Shown in pieces: positions 63,534 to 64,000 of a stretch of 64,000 bases of DNA. Origin of the DNA: Nannocystis pusilla (lineage in GTDB: Bacteria; Myxococcota_A; Polyangia; Nannocystales; Nannocystaceae); NCBI RefSeq assembly GCF_026626665.1, contig NZ_JAPNKE010000002.1:9878001-9942000 (forward strand), read 5' to 3'. Within the stretch, counting starts at the first letter, position 1, and every line of letters starts with the position of its first letter. Under the pieces are notes generated by a model. The model was not told the DNA's origin. It saw only the letters and a list, made by a program, of their open reading frames with translations, and did no database searches. A program made the translations under genes and the position numbers.

Positions 63534-64000
63534 ACGCGGCGCCGTGGCGAGACGCGGCGGGCGATAATGTCCGCCCGGCGTTTGCGCACTTCCCACCGCC
63601 AGGGGTTTCGGGCACACCTGCGGAGGTGGGCTTCGCCTGGAACGACGCAGACGCGGACGTCTATCAGGTGGACGGCACCGAGGTGCTGCTGTGGCGCCCG
63701 GCGGAGCGGTTCCTCATCACCAGGCTCAAGGGCCAGGCGACGCTCGGGGCCCTGCAATTCTACACCGGTCGGGCCGAGCGCGAGATGAGCCTCGGCCGCC
63801 TGACCGTGTTCCACGAGTGGGCCGAGATGGCCGGCTACTCGCCCGCCGCCCGCGACGAGCTCAAGCGGTGGGGCAAGCAGCACAACGACGCGTTCGACCA
63901 CGTCGAGTACCTGGTGCGCTCGAAGGTGGTGGCGATGCTGATCTCCGTGGCCGCGCTGACGCTCGGCCGCGACCTGCACGCGACCACCGACGAGGTGCAG
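63530..64000 (+). CDS. unidentified protein, truncated by the window edge
   Basis: At least 157 residues from GTG 63530, which overlaps the stop of the preceding gene (GTGA); it runs open to base 64000. It begins VNAAPWRDAAGDNVRPAFAH, followed by FAWNDADADVYQVDGTEVLL and FLITRLKGQATLGALQFYTG, then a helical part (MSLGRLTVFHEWAEMAGYSP, DHVEYLVRSKVVAMLISVAA). No signal peptide. I do not recognise it; the beta-rich start and helical end suggest a two-domain cytosolic protein, translationally coupled to the PDZ-repeat gene. Confidence 0.65.
   Translation, partial: MNAAPWRDAAGDNVRPAFAHFPPPGVSGTPAEVGFAWNDADADVYQVDGTEVLLWRPAERFLITRLKGQATLGALQFYTGRAEREMSLGRLTVFHEWAEMAGYSPAARDELKRWGKQHNDAFDHVEYLVRSKVVAMLISVAALTLGRDLHATTDEVQ

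Overview
The window is very GC-rich (visibly about 70%) and gene-dense, and it reads as a chromosome segment of a myxobacterium (Myxococcota), most likely from the Nannocystis side of the phylum. The reasons are the many lipoproteins with Thr/Ser/Gly linkers and Cys-rich 'CGDG..D.GE.CDDGN' repeats, an MglA-type GTPase, a DUF4388 protein, a Ser/Thr kinase and a protein of a family I know from myxobacteria. This placement is inference; no rRNA is present.

Layout. 0-9 kb: a RelA/SpoT-like protein, a membrane-anchored endonuclease/exonuclease/phosphatase-fold protein, a GAF-GGDEF diguanylate cyclase overlapping an FtsB-like gene, a tandem pair of secreted paralogues, and a DUF4157 (eCIS-core) protein with a C-terminal zinc-peptidase-like domain. 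9-17 kb: ExbB/ExbD, tRNA-Ala(GGC) with promoter and hairpin, FabH, a GNAT enzyme, a DUF4388 protein, an amino-acid permease and a rhodanese/carbonic-anhydrase-like fusion. 17-29 kb: mostly surface lipoproteins (beta-propeller, RCC1, DUF1554, FG-GAP, fasciclin), a DUF2325 protein, a phospholipase-C-type phosphoesterase and an AmpG-like transporter. 28-34 kb: a B12-dependent MerR (CarH-type) regulator divergent from a DUF2141 gene, an atypical kinase, a truncated haemoglobin, and an ECF sigma factor with a cupin partner. 34-41 kb: a complete cyanophycin cluster on the minus strand (iadA, cphB, cphA, and a second Mur-ligase-like protein), able in principle to make the Asp/Arg polymer and recycle it through beta-Asp-Arg dipeptides. 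41-49 kb: lipoproteins, a histidine kinase, a divergent stand-alone EF-Tu and an NmrA-like protein. 49-54 kb: the RNA-repair locus rtcR / rtcBA with a good sigma-54 promoter. 54-64 kb: TetR regulator, MglA, two VWA lipoproteins, an ABC-2 exporter pair, a 992-residue carboxypeptidase-regulatory-domain/PDZ protein and a partial gene at the right edge.

Two features cut across the whole window. First, a short repeat with an exact 14-bp period (unit about CATGTCC-N4-GGA, so two neighbouring units make an 18-bp palindrome) occurs at about 40 places, between genes and inside reading frames, as pairs or as arrays of up to seven units. I do not know a named family that matches it, and I consider it the best candidate for something undescribed. 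Second, at least nine genes are broken by an apparent one-base indel, mostly in homopolymers or short repeats; this looks like sequencing error rather than biology, and these genes are annotated across the break.
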